Below, in pieces: positions 34,326-46,310 of a DNA stretch of 64,000 bases. This DNA comes from Marasmius tenuissimus (lineage: Eukaryota; Basidiomycota; Agaricomycetes; Agaricales; Marasmiaceae). The notes under the pieces are model-generated. The model did no database searches, had not been told where the DNA came from, and saw nothing but the letters and a program-made list of their open reading frames with translations. The DNA is taken from the NCBI GenBank assembly GCA_029532415.1, contig JAQOTA010000052.1, forward strand, positions 1,674,001 through 1,738,000, in the 5' to 3' direction. Numbering within the stretch: position 1 is the first letter of the stretch; each line of letters begins with the position of its first letter. The position numbers were made by a program, and so were the translations under genes.

Positions 34326-37300
34326 ATGGCAGCATCCACGTCTCGCGAGCCGCACGAAATACCTTTGCCTCCAAGTCCTACAGCCAACTCAGGTAAATCC
34401 AAGAGAAACAAGGGGAAAGGGAAGGAAAATACCTCTCAAAAGAGGCGTGTCGGGAAGCCTCTCCCGACATCCAAGGGTTCTGAGGATGACTTCGAATCGG
34501 AATCGAAGTGGGATTGGGTCTCGTTAACGGACCCTTGTACGAGCAAAGTGCCGCCAGTCTTCACGAAGGATGGAAGGTACGTCGCAATACTTTTTTCGTG
34601 ACTCCAATCCGGCAGTCTCATTTTTCGTAACCGACAGTTATTACTTTTCGTTGATTGGTACATCCGTGAAAATATTCTCTACACACACTGGAAAACTCGT
34701 GTCCACATTATCTGCACCGCGAACGGCTACCGAAAGCCCATCGGACGTGTTGACTTGCGCCGTTCTCAACCCTCATAATACCTTCCAGCTGATCACTGGA
34801 TCTTCCAACGGCTGTCTGGCATTCTGGGACTATATGGATGCCGTTTTGCTGAAGCGGATGGACATTGGGCAACCGATACATCATGTTTGCGTCCACGAAA
34901 AAATCCCAGATCATATTTTCGTTTCGGCCACTCGGAATACGAAGTACAAGAGAACCGGGGGTAAGTGAGCCTTCACAAGACAGGGACTATCTCACTTACG
35001 TCGATGAGCAGAAGACAATGCAGTCGTACTCCGCCTTTCCTTGAAACCCTCCAATGAAACAACCCATTCTCCAATACAAAAGCCTGCCGAAATCCTTCCT
35101 GTCGGAAAGACGCGCTTCCCGACTGGCCTGGCTGCCTCTCCGAGTGGTGAATGGATTGTTGTGACTGCTGGGTCTAAAGCCTATATTGCGAACACAGCTT
35201 CATTACAATCCGGGTTCACCAAGTACGTGTCTTCGGATCGATTAAGTTGCCTAGCTTTCCATCCCACGGAGGACTACTTCGCAACGGGCGATATCAAAGG
35301 AAACATCAAGTTATGGTATTGCCTCAACGAAAATGCGATGGTGAAAGTCAAAAGGGTGGAAAAGAAAACACAGACTGCGAACTTGCATTGGCATGCGCAT
35401 ACCGTGTCTTCGCTCGCTTTCACTCCAAACGGGGCTTATCTTCTAAGTGGTGGAGAAGAAGCGGTGCTCGTAATATGGCAATTGCACACTGGAAAGAAAG
35501 AATTTGTCCCTCGTGTAGGAGCCCCGATCCAAACGATCTCGTTGTCGCCGGCAGGTCCACACGGGGAAGAATATCTGCTGGGGCTTTCCGACGCGACCCA
35601 TGCGTTTGTGAGCGCAGCCAACCTGAGAATCTCGAGAAGTTACTCGCGAATGAAATTGGGTGAGCAGAATTGACCTATCGTTGCGATACCGGTGCTAATA
35701 TTACCGTTGGCAGGCCCATCTATGACCTACAACGAACCCTCCTCCTCTTCCACCGCTCCACTTGCCGTCCATGCCATGTCGTCGACCGTCATACTCCCAT
35801 CCTCCCATCCTTCATCCCTGCAAATCTACTCTCCTTCTCATGCTGAAGTTCAGTCCGAGGTCGAGATTTCCCCTTCAAATCGAGTTTCCCGGAAAGACGA
35901 TAAGCCCTTAGAGTCCTCGAGGGTACGACAGATTGCCGTATCTCCGTGTGGACAATGGATGGCCTCCATAGATTCAAGAACAGGAGATGATGACTTCCAG
36001 GACGAAATACACCTGAAACTTTGGCACTGGGACAAAAAGACATCGACTTGGACTCTCAATACTCGTATAGACCGACCACACGGTCTGGGTAGTGTCCTGG
36101 ATATGTCTTTTAGCCCCCGTCCGAAAGGCGAAGCCGAGTCCTATCTTGTCACTGTAGGTTCCGATGGCACGGTCAAGACTTGGAGAACGCGACCTCAAAC
36201 CTCGAAGCGAAGTTCCCTAGAAGGTATTTTTTTTTGTTTCGCCCGTGACTACAAACATTCATAGGATTTGATAGAGTACTGGATATCCAGATCCTCTTTG
36301 GCGTTCCGGTCACAGCTTCCTACAAGTGTGGCATGGTCTCCAGATGGTACGGTTCTTTCGGTGTGTCTGAGAGATCAGGTTGCCATGTACGACCCTCAAA
36401 CGAACGTGCTTCGGTGCATACTCACGTCCCCCGAGTCTACGGTTATCAACTCGGCGCACTTCTTGGCTCGCGGGCGATATCTGGCGGTTGTGGGTGAGAG
36501 CGAGTTGGTCATTTGGGACGTTGTCTTTCAAACCGGTATGTACATCATGCTGTCTTATTCAGCGCAAGATCTCATAGACATCATTAGTACGGTGGACTCG
36601 TGTCACCAAAGCCCCCATCACGTCTCTTCTTCCGCACCCTGATAACGATACTTTTGCCCTGTTTACCTCCTCAGGCGGTCAGGGTACTCGAGTCTCGATA
36701 TTTTCCGTCGCTGAATCCACGCCGAAGAAGACGTTCTCCCTACCTTTTACTCTCAGAAATCTTGTGTGGTATTCTTCGCGCTACACTTCCTCCTACAATG
36801 TCATCGGCATCACCAAGGACTGGATGGTGGTCCGTTTCGGCGATGATATCAAAGGACTTGAAGCCGAGGGCACAAAAGCAACCGAGATCAAAGTCTCCCC
36901 CTACGAACGCCGCACGCTCTTCCAAGACATCTTCGGAGCCTCCGTATTCGCAAACACGAGCGAGACGACACCAAATCTCCCGGCTGTTGCATCATCGCCC
37001 TCGGCATGGAATGGCGTACAAAGCTCAAGCATCCTGGACGCCCCGGCGCATCTCATGCCTCCTTTGGAGACTTTGTATGGGCCTTTGATGAATACCTTCC
37101 TCAAACCCAGAGTCGACAAGGCGACGTTAACGTCCGCCGAACAAGCTGTTGACGAAGATGTGGAGATGGAGGAGGACGAGATCACGACTTCGAACCCTAA
37201 CAGCGGCCCTGGCCCCACCAGGGATACGGAGGATGACATGAACGCCTTCATCGAACTTTTCAAAGTGCACTCCGTTACCCGTACGTATTCATCTCCACAG

Positions 37301-37546
37301 ACCTTCTCGGAGGCTGACATAAAACGTTTAGGCACACCTGCTTCCAAAGCAAGTAAGATGAATGGATCAGTGAAAGCAAAGAAAGCGAACGGGGTTCATC
37401 CTGCGTCTTCTCCAGCACCGCGTACACCTATAGCGACCCCTAAACCATCGAAACCTATCATTCCTTCCGCACTTGAATCCTCCCCACCCCTGATATCTCC
37501 CGCCACCAACCCCAAAAAACGCAAAAAGGCCGTAGATTTCTTGTGA
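34326..37546 (+). CDS. UTP17: UTP17/WDR75-like WD40 protein of the small-subunit processome
   Basis: The start is ATG 34326 (MAASTSREPHEIPLPPSP), with a basic leader KSKRNKGKGKENTSQKRR that could be a nuclear localisation signal. Two groups of WD40 repeats follow. The first includes YYFSLIGTSVKIFSTHTGKLVSTL, GSSNGCLAFWDYMDAVLLKRM, GDIKGNIKLWYCL and GGEEAVLVIWQLHTGKKEF. The second includes SPCGQWMASIDSRTG, HLKLWHWDKKTSTW, SDGTVKTWRTR and SELVIWDVVFQTG. The tail is acidic then basic (KKRKKAVDFL). Domain order and the IFxxxTGxL-type first blade match Nan1/Utp17 (human WDR75), a t-Utp component needed for pre-rRNA transcription and 18S maturation. At least seven introns are joined. Acidic VEMEEDEI and Ser/Pro linkers separate the last blade from the tail. 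Confidence 0.8.
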
Positions 37547-37806
37547 TCCCTGAAGACAACACATTATATCGTGCGCTATCTATAACATCATTTCGTGTAT
37601 TCCGCCCTGCATTTGCATAAGTAATGTCATTCTAGTCCACGAAGTCCCTTTCTTTGCTGTCGTCATGACCTATAAGTTACTTGGCCAGAGATCCGCACCA
37701 CAAATTTGGCCGCAACATCACCAGCTTCCTAAGTATTGTCACAAACCTGGCATTCGCATCTATATTGTTGTATAATTACTGGAAGACCACAACAAGTACA
37801 ACACCC

Positions 37807-39035
37807 TTAATTCCCTACATCATTTGGAGAAGTATCATATGCTGCAGTAACTGCCTCCTTTTCGTTAGTATCTGGTTCGACTGCTGGCGCAGGTACAGAT
37901 TTCGAACTTGAAGGTAAAGCTGTTGCATTCCATCCACTCCTAAAAGCGATGCCAGTAGCAAGTAGAGTTAGGATGTCATTCCAGACCTGCATCCGATTCA
38001 GTCGAAACACAACGGTATAGGGTTTGAATACATACCCCACTCATGATTCCGGTCCTCGATGAGCTGTAAAAGTCACCGTCCGTCAGCGTAGAGCCGCAAC
38101 CACGCTGAAAAAACATACGCGTTCATAGCAAGCGCAAAATTCGCGGTGTTCATGACCAGATGACTCCAATACGCGCTCCACTGGTTTCGCAGCTCTTCCT
38201 TCTCGGCAGAACTTAACGATTTGCCTTTTCCTTTGCGTAGATCGCGTTGCCTAGCTTGTATGAGTTTTCTCTCTTCCCTGAGATGCGCAAACTGGAGTAC
38301 GACGTAGGTCGCCCAGCAGCGACACGACCACAAGCTCAGCTCTCCGGCATTTATGGTGATAATTTCTGGTTTCGTAGTGAGGGGCGGGGCGGAAACAGAA
38401 ATCTTTGGTGGGAGGACGTCTTGCGAGCGCAGGAAGCTGAGGTGTTCCAGAGGGTAGAAGCCTAACATTGACCATCCTTGGAAACGCTCGATGTTGAGAA
38501 GTTTTCGCGTCGGTTGAGGGTTACGTTCCAAAGAAATCATCCACTGGACGATCGGTATAAGGCCTAAGTAAATTAGTTTCTTCAGTCGTCGCCGGTGTTA
38601 CCGAAATAAGCAGACGAACCCCAGAACCTATGACAGATGAGTTTAGGTCGCCCCCAAGACATAGCTCTTTCAAAAACGCACCTATACAATGTCCTCGAAC
38701 TCGATAGTATTTTCACGAATTTCAATAGCCGAGGTGCAGCATCGCTAGTGGGGTTTGCCCTGCGCCCGAAACGATGTTGTATTCTCGCTCTAAAGCTCAT
38801 GTACGCTGCCAGAAGACTGAGAAGGCTCTGTATGATGCTAAAGAATTTACTGAGGATGACACGAACGTTAGACCTGCAATCCTGCGAGAAATCCGGGGAA
38901 GACGTACTCGCTACCGCTCCACGTACTGAGATATCTGACCAGATGGTTGATGAACTCCGAGGGCGGTAACCTAGAGAAGCATCCTACAGTAGCATCTGTG
39001 AGCTTTGAGAGCGTTGCCGGTTTCGAGTAGGACAT
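37807..39035 (-). CDS. PEX11-family peroxisome division protein
   Basis: The start is taken as ATG 39035 (MSYSKPATLSKLTDATVG). Spliced exons give LPPSEFINHLVRYLSTWSGSE, then SNVRVILSKFFSIIQSLLSLLAAYMSFRARIQHRFGRR, APRLLKFVKILSSSRTLYR and FWGSSAYFG. The next exon joins GLIPIVQWMISLERNPQP, then LLNIERFQGWSMLGFYPLEHLSFL. The C-terminal part has WSCRCWATYVVLQFAHLREER and the final exon VWNDILTLLATGIAFRSGW. These amphipathic helices and the LSTWSGS motif fit Pex11-type proteins, which tubulate and divide the peroxisome membrane. Some introns are very short (one is about 34 nt), so the early junctions need care. An upstream ATG at 39381 could add a basic N-terminus but is not needed. Confidence 0.6.
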
Positions 39036-41329
39036 GTTGGAAGTTCTACAACTGGGATTGGGCCAGTCGCAGTACTTGGTCACGATTGCCGGCGAACACT
39101 GTGACCCGGTTAACCGGCCCTCAAGAACGTGAGATTTCGTTATGTAATCAACAATAGGATATAAATTCCCACAACCAATTTTTTTTCTCTCCATGAACAA
39201 ACCTCTGTGGACACAAAAGTTCGGACTTGGTATCAGCTTTTCCGTCTCCTCGTCCGCGTTCCCGTCCCCTAGAGCGAATGTAGGTGCCTTCGGGTGCCAG
39301 GTCTCTTCGTCGTGCTGGATTATCCTTGTTTGAATGGCTTTTTTCGTGGTCGGAGGCGTCGCCTTTTTGGCAGGTGCTCATGATGGGATGGATGGAGTTA
39401 TTAGAGGGTATTTTGGTACGATGGAAGTCCTACACATTATCCCACTTTACGAATATCGAGTAATCATTGATCATTTTTCTGCCTACATCAGTCTGGCCTT
39501 GACTTGCGTCGAGTTCCGCGTAAGCTTGTCGTCGAATTGAAGTATGAGATCCTGGCTCGGTTCTGTCTGTTGGGGGAATCAGGATGTAAGATCTCCATCA
39601 AGCCGCTGGACACCGTACTATTCACGATCAGGCTCACTTATCTTCATGATTTCTAGCGGTAATTGAGTTCGTTTTTCGTATTCTCTCTTCGGGGCTCCCT
39701 CAAAAACTCCGAGCCAAATAAGGATTCTCGTTTCCCTGGACCACGATGTTCAAGGAAGTCGACAAAAGTATTTGGTTGGAGCTCGAGAATGATATCATTC
39801 TACTTTACAGCTATCAACGAACAAAGAAAGGAAAAGTCTGCGCTGGCAGACCCTAGTTGCCGCCACTGCCAGGACTACACGGCGAATCTGACTCAGCGGT
39901 TGCAGTTGACGTTTATCAGGGAAGACAGGATCCCGTAACAGTTCGATAGCAGCAGGTAGTTGACTGGTAGTCATTACTTTTTGTGACGAGCGACTCTGCG
40001 CGCCACAGTCTATTACGGACCCAAATGCGACCGTAGGCAGCGTGATCTTCCAACAAGATGAATGTTAGATTCACAGGAACGCACCATTTCACTTGCGCGG
40101 TCTCTATCCCCAGGGACACCCAGGCAATCCAGGGGAGTCGGGAACCAAGACTCGATATTAAAACCCCAAAATGTGAAGATGTGAAAGGGATCGAGGGATC
40201 GAGGGATCGCCTGAGCAGACTATAACACGTGTGCAGGGAGCCTCATGCATTCGCCCTCCCGACTCAGGACTGCCAAAGAACTTGCAACGTGGTGAAGGGA
40301 TAACCAGGATCCATGTTTCAGACGGAGTTAGACCCGGGAATGTCGCTAAATTAGACCATGAGAATGTAGATATGCGGGGAAACGCCTGGAAGCAACGAAA
40401 CGAGATTGAGCAGATCTTGGGGGCTCGACTCGGACGGATTTGGATTGCGAGCTCGATGCTAGCACCTCTGAAAGAGGAAAGGCCTGGAGTCTAAGGACCT
40501 TTGTATTTTTTTCTTGATTTTTTTTCCCGAGTGACTTTTTGGTCCCGCGGCAAGGATAACCAAATGAAGGCGATCAATTTCCTTCCTTTGTTCCACTAAT
40601 TCCGGTCGCTCACCATTTTTCTCTGCTCCAGGGCTACAACCCCCAATTTGCTCGGAATTGGCCGCGACAGCGAAGGAAAGGGAACGGGTATCCTGTCCAA
40701 AAGAGAATTTGGTCCGACGTCTTGAAGGAGAAAAATCGAAAAAGAGGAAAAATACAGGGAAAAACGGGAGGGACCGAGCATCGTTACACGCTTGCGATTC
40801 GCCTCATTTAACGCGCTGGGGAATTCAAGGCCATGTCCTCTGTTTATTTTCCCGTTCAAAAAGTCGATTCCGTTTGCTCTTTACTTCCTTCCAGATACTA
40901 GCGAGCATCAGCAGTCTTCAGATCTCAGTACTCCCTTCCTCCATCTCTCCTCCATCTCATCTTTCTTGGCCGCTGTGGATATCCAGATCCTCGAGTACAT
41001 CGTAGGCCTTGGCACACACGATATCGACGAACGAAGAATAAAGCTATTTCCGAATCAGAGGGTCATTACCAGCCCTAACGCATCACCAAATAACCGCTTT
41101 GACCACTGCGTGTGCTCTTTTTTTTGGGCAACTAGTGCACAGACCCGTTTCCAGGCTTGCATGACAGGCCCTCATCACTATTTAACATATCGATTGGCTC
41201 TTTCTCCTCCCATCCCCAGCAAAGTACCTCTCTACTTCCCGGGACACTGTCCAAGCCCTTACCAATTTCTTTCCAAGTGCGTATTCGTCGACATCGGGCC
41301 ACTGTGTTTCATTAAATTCTGCCTTTTAG
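39036..41329. other. Long gene-poor stretch upstream of an F-box gene
   Basis: About 2.3 kb contains only short, non-protein-like open frames on both strands. It includes a short tandem repeat (40187-40209) and poly-T tracts around 40510-40530. The last few hundred bases, a CT-rich stretch, are likely the promoter and leader of the F-box gene at 41330. Confidence 0.4.
40187..40209. repeat. 8-bp tandem repeat
   Basis: GGGATCGA is repeated nearly three times in a row (two full units plus seven bases). It lies in non-coding sequence and is probably a minor simple repeat. Confidence 0.7.
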
Positions 41330-43213
41330 ATGTCCCACCATGGTCAGCCCAATCATCGAGGACGTGTCTTTCCTAGAGGCCACGCGCAGGCGTCGCGCGG
41401 ACGCGGCACCGCAATAACCACAGCCGGTGCCGCCAGTCAACCTCCAGCACCAACGTCCTCAACAAGCGGAGCTGCCCAGTCTGTCGCGACCATGGACCCC
41501 GGAGCGCTCTTAAAACGGCGTGCCGAACAGATTGTCCGTGAAGAAAAGCGAATAAAAGTCACCATCGAGAAGTACTTAGGCGACTGGGAACCCCGTCCTC
41601 TATCTCGAGAAGAAATCGACAACATCAGAGCAGAGTGTGTTGCCCTTGCTTCTGAGGCTGAAAAGCTCGTCGCCGATCGTCCAAAACCACCCGAGCTCAA
41701 CCAATCCCTCGAACAGACGATCTGGCTCAAAAGGCTCGAATACAAGATCAAGTACTTTCGCATCTTTCCTATCAACGACCTCCCCATCGAAATCATCTCG
41801 AACATTCTCCGTTTTGTCATTTGGTCTGCACCTAATCCCACCCTCGGCATTCTCTGGCGTTTGCAAATCACCTGGGTATGCAAACACTGGCGACATGCTG
41901 CAATTTCCGACCCTACTATATGGAACGCGGTCTGGTTCAGGGACGCCCCTCCTTTCACTCGCTCATTGGCGTGGGTCGAGAGAGCGGGCTCTTCACAGCT
42001 AGATCTGAGGATCAACGATAGCGAAGGCCGGACGTATACGGACGTAGACATAAAACCTTTGCTCGTCCATCTCCATCCCAAGCTTTCCAATCTTCGAATG
42101 CTCATTCTGCTCTTCGAAAATTGGGAGCCTATCTTGGCCATTCTCAAATGGATAGAGGAGGCCGGACGAGCTGGTATGGAGTTCAACATCGAACGGTTTG
42201 AGCTGCATCGTACTGGATCGCCGTACATCTGGCCAGGCATGCATTTCGAACCCACGGGCTATGGAGATGCTTTGTTTACCCTTTTCGGCGGCCAAAGGGT
42301 CCCTTCATTGTCATACTTCACCGTGAATGGTGTCCATTTGGACTGGGACAAATCCGTCCTTGAAAACCTTACCACCCTCGACCTTCGTCGCATGCCAGTC
42401 ACACTTTGTCCTTCACTCCATCGATTCCGCCAACTCCTTACCCTCAGTCCTCGACTCGAGAAACTTTCTTTAGACGGTGCGGGCCCCAGTGGCGCACCCA
42501 ATCCTCAACATGGTCTACAGCCCATAGAGTGTGCCCATTTGAAGACGCTTGTCATCGCCAACTTCACCGTTCACTACATCCATTCCATCATGTCCCATTT
42601 CAGCGCACCCAACCTCAAAGATCTCACTTTCATGAACCTTTTCCAGGGTGACTACACGCCACTGTACGAGTATGTCACTTCCCGGTTCCCAACCGTCAAG
42701 CTCCTCACGCTCTACACTATCGAACTCATCCCGAGCGCCATCAATCCCTTCGTGAGGTGGCTCAATTCGATGCCTAGTCTTGTATATCTTCGAGTGGCGG
42801 CCCTCCCGCCTAGCGTTCTCGCCAGTTTCCTATACGAGCCCGAGCTTCTCATGCGACATCCTGCTCTCAAAGACCAGGAACTGGCATCCCGGATGCAGAT
42901 ACGTGCCGACCCAGCTCCCGGCTCACCCACCGCCAACCGCCGTCGTCAACTCCCAAAACCGGAAGACGCCAAAATCATCTGTCCGAGCCTTCGCGTCATC
43001 GAGTGTCAACGGATGGAGGAGTCGTTGCTAATCGACTTTGGGAAGGCGAGGAAGATGCTCGGCGTCCCCATCAACAAGATTTACATCCCACCCGAGATGG
43101 CGAAGTCGATGAGTCATGCGACATACACGGAATGCAAGAAGTTCTACAGCCAGATTAACATCATCGACATTGGGGCGAAGACGCCTGAAGAGGAAGAATT
43201 ACTGGGTAGCTAG
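41330..43213 (+). CDS. F-box protein (single exon)
   Basis: A single 627-codon exon runs from ATG 41330 (MSHHGQPNHRGRVFPRGHAQ) to TAG 43213. The N-terminus is Gly/Arg- then Ala/Ser/Pro-rich. A helical region (KRRAEQIVREEKRIKVTIEKYLGDW) precedes the F-box motif (PINDLPIEIISNILRFVIW, then ITWVCKHWRHAAISDPTIWNAV) at about residues 145-205. The rest is a leucine-rich-repeat-like domain (for example ENLTTLDLRRMPVTLCPSLH and PNLKDLTFMNLFQGDY). The F-box would bind Skp1 in an SCF ubiquitin ligase and the C-terminal part would choose substrates. Large F-box families are typical of Agaricomycetes. It differs in layout from the three minus-strand F-box genes to its right. Confidence 0.8.
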   Translation: MSHHGQPNHRGRVFPRGHAQASRGRGTAITTAGAASQPPAPTSSTSGAAQSVATMDPGALLKRRAEQIVREEKRIKVTIEKYLGDWEPRPLSREEIDNIRAECVALASEAEKLVADRPKPPELNQSLEQTIWLKRLEYKIKYFRIFPINDLPIEIISNILRFVIWSAPNPTLGILWRLQITWVCKHWRHAAISDPTIWNAVWFRDAPPFTRSLAWVERAGSSQLDLRINDSEGRTYTDVDIKPLLVHLHPKLSNLRMLILLFENWEPILAILKWIEEAGRAGMEFNIERFELHRTGSPYIWPGMHFEPTGYGDALFTLFGGQRVPSLSYFTVNGVHLDWDKSVLENLTTLDLRRMPVTLCPSLHRFRQLLTLSPRLEKLSLDGAGPSGAPNPQHGLQPIECAHLKTLVIANFTVHYIHSIMSHFSAPNLKDLTFMNLFQGDYTPLYEYVTSRFPTVKLLTLYTIELIPSAINPFVRWLNSMPSLVYLRVAALPPSVLASFLYEPELLMRHPALKDQELASRMQIRADPAPGSPTANRRRQLPKPEDAKIICPSLRVIECQRMEESLLIDFGKARKMLGVPINKIYIPPEMAKSMSHATYTECKKFYSQINIIDIGAKTPEEEELLGS

Positions 43214-44269
43214 AAGCAATTTCTTTTCCCCTTCATCTTTTTTTTTTTTGGTTATTAGTTTTCGGAGGCGAGGGGAGTGGAGGGGCGGGGTCGAAGACGA
43301 ATAAGAATTGTACGTAGCAGTCATTACATTTGTATCAATGGCTTTTTTTATCTTTTTTCTTTCTTTCTTCCTACATCTCTTCTTTTCTATCTTAATCGGC
43401 ATATTCTACCTCTCCAGCATGGATGTTCTTCCGCAAGTCGCATCGTATTTTTACTTCCATCTTGTTTCATGCTTGCATTTTTCTTCACTACTTATCCTGT
43501 AATGTGTCTATTCTCCGGTGCACATACTCGTTTCACCTCACCTCAGATCTACATCGACTCAGTACTTACTGTATTACCAGTGACTACCTTAGGTGCATTG
43601 TTGACAATATTGATATTTTTCTCTGTCAAAATGTTATGGTGGTTAGGCCACTTCACTCACGACCGAAGCATGCTCAAGATCCATCAAATGGCTTGAAAGG
43701 AGGCTTGAGAAGGCATTCAGGTTGTACTTGGGCGGTAGCGGAAGTAGCACATCTAACCCGCGTGATCAAAATGGTCCGTGCGCACTCGGAAAGTATAAAA
43801 CCAAGGGTCGGACATGTTGGCACCTCATACTTACCTTGATGGCACAAGCCCCTTCACGTACTGCGGTTTGTGGGCCGTGGAAATCCTTCATAGCACGGCG
43901 ACCTTGTCCATACAGAGGGTGTCTGCGGTTTGTATGGGCTTCGGCTCATGCACCGTCTCAATATTTCCCTGTCCTGCCACGGCCACTCTGGCTAGGCGGG
44001 CACCTTTTTTTTTATGCCGGTTCGCGGTCCTAACCCTAACCCTAGAACAGCCTATTATAGTATTTTATGTAGATACTTCCCTACAAATGACAATGTTTTT
44101 CTCCTTGACCTTCGCTTCCATTCAATATTGGTTCGACACTGAGCAAGTTCAGACCTTCGAAACACTGCAGACAAGTCAAGGATGTTGATATTCACGAGCT
44201 ATTACACCATGAAGCTCGTTCATATACTGTAACATTAAGGGATTGATCAAGAAAACTATTGTGAATGTA
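43214..44269. other. Gene-poor stretch with poly-pyrimidine tracts and a telomere-like repeat
   Basis: About 1 kb lies between the convergent F-box genes. It is rich in T/C runs and hydrophobic pseudo-frames that read like low-complexity sequence, not protein. It contains the short telomere-like repeat at 44029. Confidence 0.4.
44029..44045. repeat. Interstitial telomere-like repeat
   Basis: CCTAACCCTAACCCTAG is nearly three units of the CCCTAA/TTAGGG telomeric repeat, preceded by a T-rich tract. It lies internally, between coding genes. Confidence 0.7.
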
Positions 44270-46064
44270 CTACAGCCGAAGCCTAACCTCAACTCTTAAG
44301 TTTCCCAACCTCTGCAACCTTTCCCGCATCTCTTCGCCATTGAACCACACCTGAAGTTCTGTCTTCTTTGCCTCCCGCTGGTGACCATGAAGGATCATGT
44401 CTGGGTAGATGGAAAGGTACAGTCCGACATTGAGCAAACCACACGTCCTGCGTGATTCCGTCATCTGTTGGAGAGCCTCCAGTGTTCCGGGCGTCAAATT
44501 TGGAAAATAAAAATCAGTGATGAAGAGGGTATTAAGCTTGGGGAACAAAGGACCATGCTCATTATCGGGTTGTGTCGCGAGAATGGTAAAGAAGTTGGCG
44601 ACTGTCATGTCGAGTGACAACCGATCCCTACAACTAGGATCTATGAATGCGATGACATCGACCGCTATAGAAATCACATTTGGGCAACTTCGAGCAATGC
44701 GCGCTATGGTCAGGGAGTCATGGAAAGCTGAAGGAGGCGCAGAAATCCTGATTGATTGGAGAGTTTCGCATGAAGACCGCTCCAGCATGGCGGCAAACGC
44801 TACCTGACCGGGATCTGGTCGAATGGAAGGATTCACGTCGTACTTGAGCTCCAAGTTAACGCACGGGAGCGTTGAGGACGTCAAAGACGTTTTGTAGATG
44901 AACGTGGGACCCGGCCGAGATGTCGAGATAGCGCAGATCAGGCAATTCTACGACGCTCGTCTCAGCGGTTTCCGTGCTTCCTGCATGAGTGTCCCAGAAT
45001 TTCAGCCGCAAGTGCTGAACATGAGGCAGAGCAGAAAACACACGAAACCAGGATTGACGATCCCCTGCCGAAAAGTTTTCGATGGCGAGTGAAGTCAAGC
45101 GATCGCAGGGCAAAATTGTTGTTATATTGGGTGTGAACCCCGTCCCCACTGTAATGAGATTCGGCGCATTTCGAATGGCTCCCCAGAACGATCGACTCTT
45201 GTCGTTATCTACCTCCCCGGGCCCCTCGTTAAGTCTACGTCCTTCTCCGGTGTTGTGGTTGTAGAACATCTTCAGATGTGGAAGGGAGTTGTCCTCGAGA
45301 CGAGGTATGAGATCAAAGAACACGGACGATTTGTGGCATCGCAATGATAGTGATTTGCACCGCGAAAAAAGTTGAAAAGCTGTCCTGGCCAAGTCGTATC
45401 CAATGTCCTCGTCCTCCATCAAGTCCCAGAGGGACACAAAGTACAAATTCAAGAGACAGCCCTGCATCCTCTCGACATAAAGATTGAGAAGTGGACGAGG
45501 GTCGCTTTCCCGAAACTCCCCGATGCACTTGAGGTCAATCGACGACCACAACGACGGTTTCCGAATGACGATGTCCCTCCATCTTGAACAGACCTGCGAA
45601 AGATTCAAAGTGGGAGTAGTTATACGGAATGGGGAGATCGAGAGCGAAGCGTTGTCTGCGAAACCCGGTCTGGTGTGTTCTTCCAGGCTGCACACATACG
45701 AGAATATCTGGTTGAGAACCTCGACTGGAAAACGTCGGAGAGAAGATACGAATCCACAACGTTGTGCGATCCGACTCTCTACCATTGCCTTCTCGCGTTC
45801 GAGCTTCTCCATCGTCTGGCGCAGGCGAGCAATCTCCTTGTTGTATCGTGCCACAAGATGTTCGTCCATCTCGATGAGGTTGTGAACGCTGCGAAGTTCG
45901 GTTTCTGTCGGTACATAACTGTATTGGAGCGATGTGGACGACAAAGGAGGGACGATGGAAGGTGTGAATAGATAATTACAGCGATGACATATCGTGGTTG
46001 GCTGTAGCTGAAGTGGATTGAGGATATCAATCGAACTGGCTGTGTGAATCTCGTTCGAGGCCAT
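44270..46064 (-). CDS. F-box protein, tandem family copy 1, with frameshift
   Basis: The start is ATG 46064 (MASNEIHTASSIDILNPLQ). The N-terminus has an ICHRCNYLF Cys pair, a coiled coil (VARYNKEIARLRQTMEKLEREKAMVESRI) and the F-box (LRRFPVEVLNQIFSYVC, then LSQVCSRWRDIVIRKPSLWSSI). A leucine-rich-repeat-like domain follows. The first frame stops near 44856, after FDVLNAPVR. The next frame, shifted by one base, continues the homology from VNLELKYDVNP to a stop at 44270. The paralogues read straight through this point, so a one-base indel at about 44862 is the simplest reading. A 38 nt intron with a weak GTCCTC donor could also bridge the frames but would remove conserved residues. It may be a recent pseudogene or a sequence error. 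Confidence 0.7.
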
Positions 46065-46310
46065 CTAGTGTATCATCAGAACTGACAGCCGTTCTGTTAA
46101 TCTTTTCAAAGAAGTCAGATTCGTACCTCTGGTGAGCTCCTGCGGCTTCAGTCGAGCTTGACTCTCGCTCTCAAAGTGGTGATGATGGTGGGTGGAAGCC
46201 AACGTTTATGTAATGTTCAAGCCTCGACAATTTCCTTCAAATTCGTACAGGCGTCGCAAGCCTGAAATGGGCAAAGGCAAATGCCTAACGAAGGGACTAT
46301 ATTGTACACT

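Noticed and set aside
39148..39381. Upstream basic ORF as first exon of the PEX11-like gene
   Set aside because: The ATG at 39035 leads directly into the conserved helices. The upstream ORF is low in complexity and no convincing intron joins it.
43308..43502. Hydrophobic plus-strand frames after the first F-box gene
   Set aside because: They arise from T-rich pyrimidine tracts in the 3' region, not from protein-like sequence.
44862..44900. A 38 nt intron bridging the two frames of F-box copy 1
   Set aside because: It would use a weak GTCCTC donor and remove residues conserved in the paralogues; a one-base indel is simpler.
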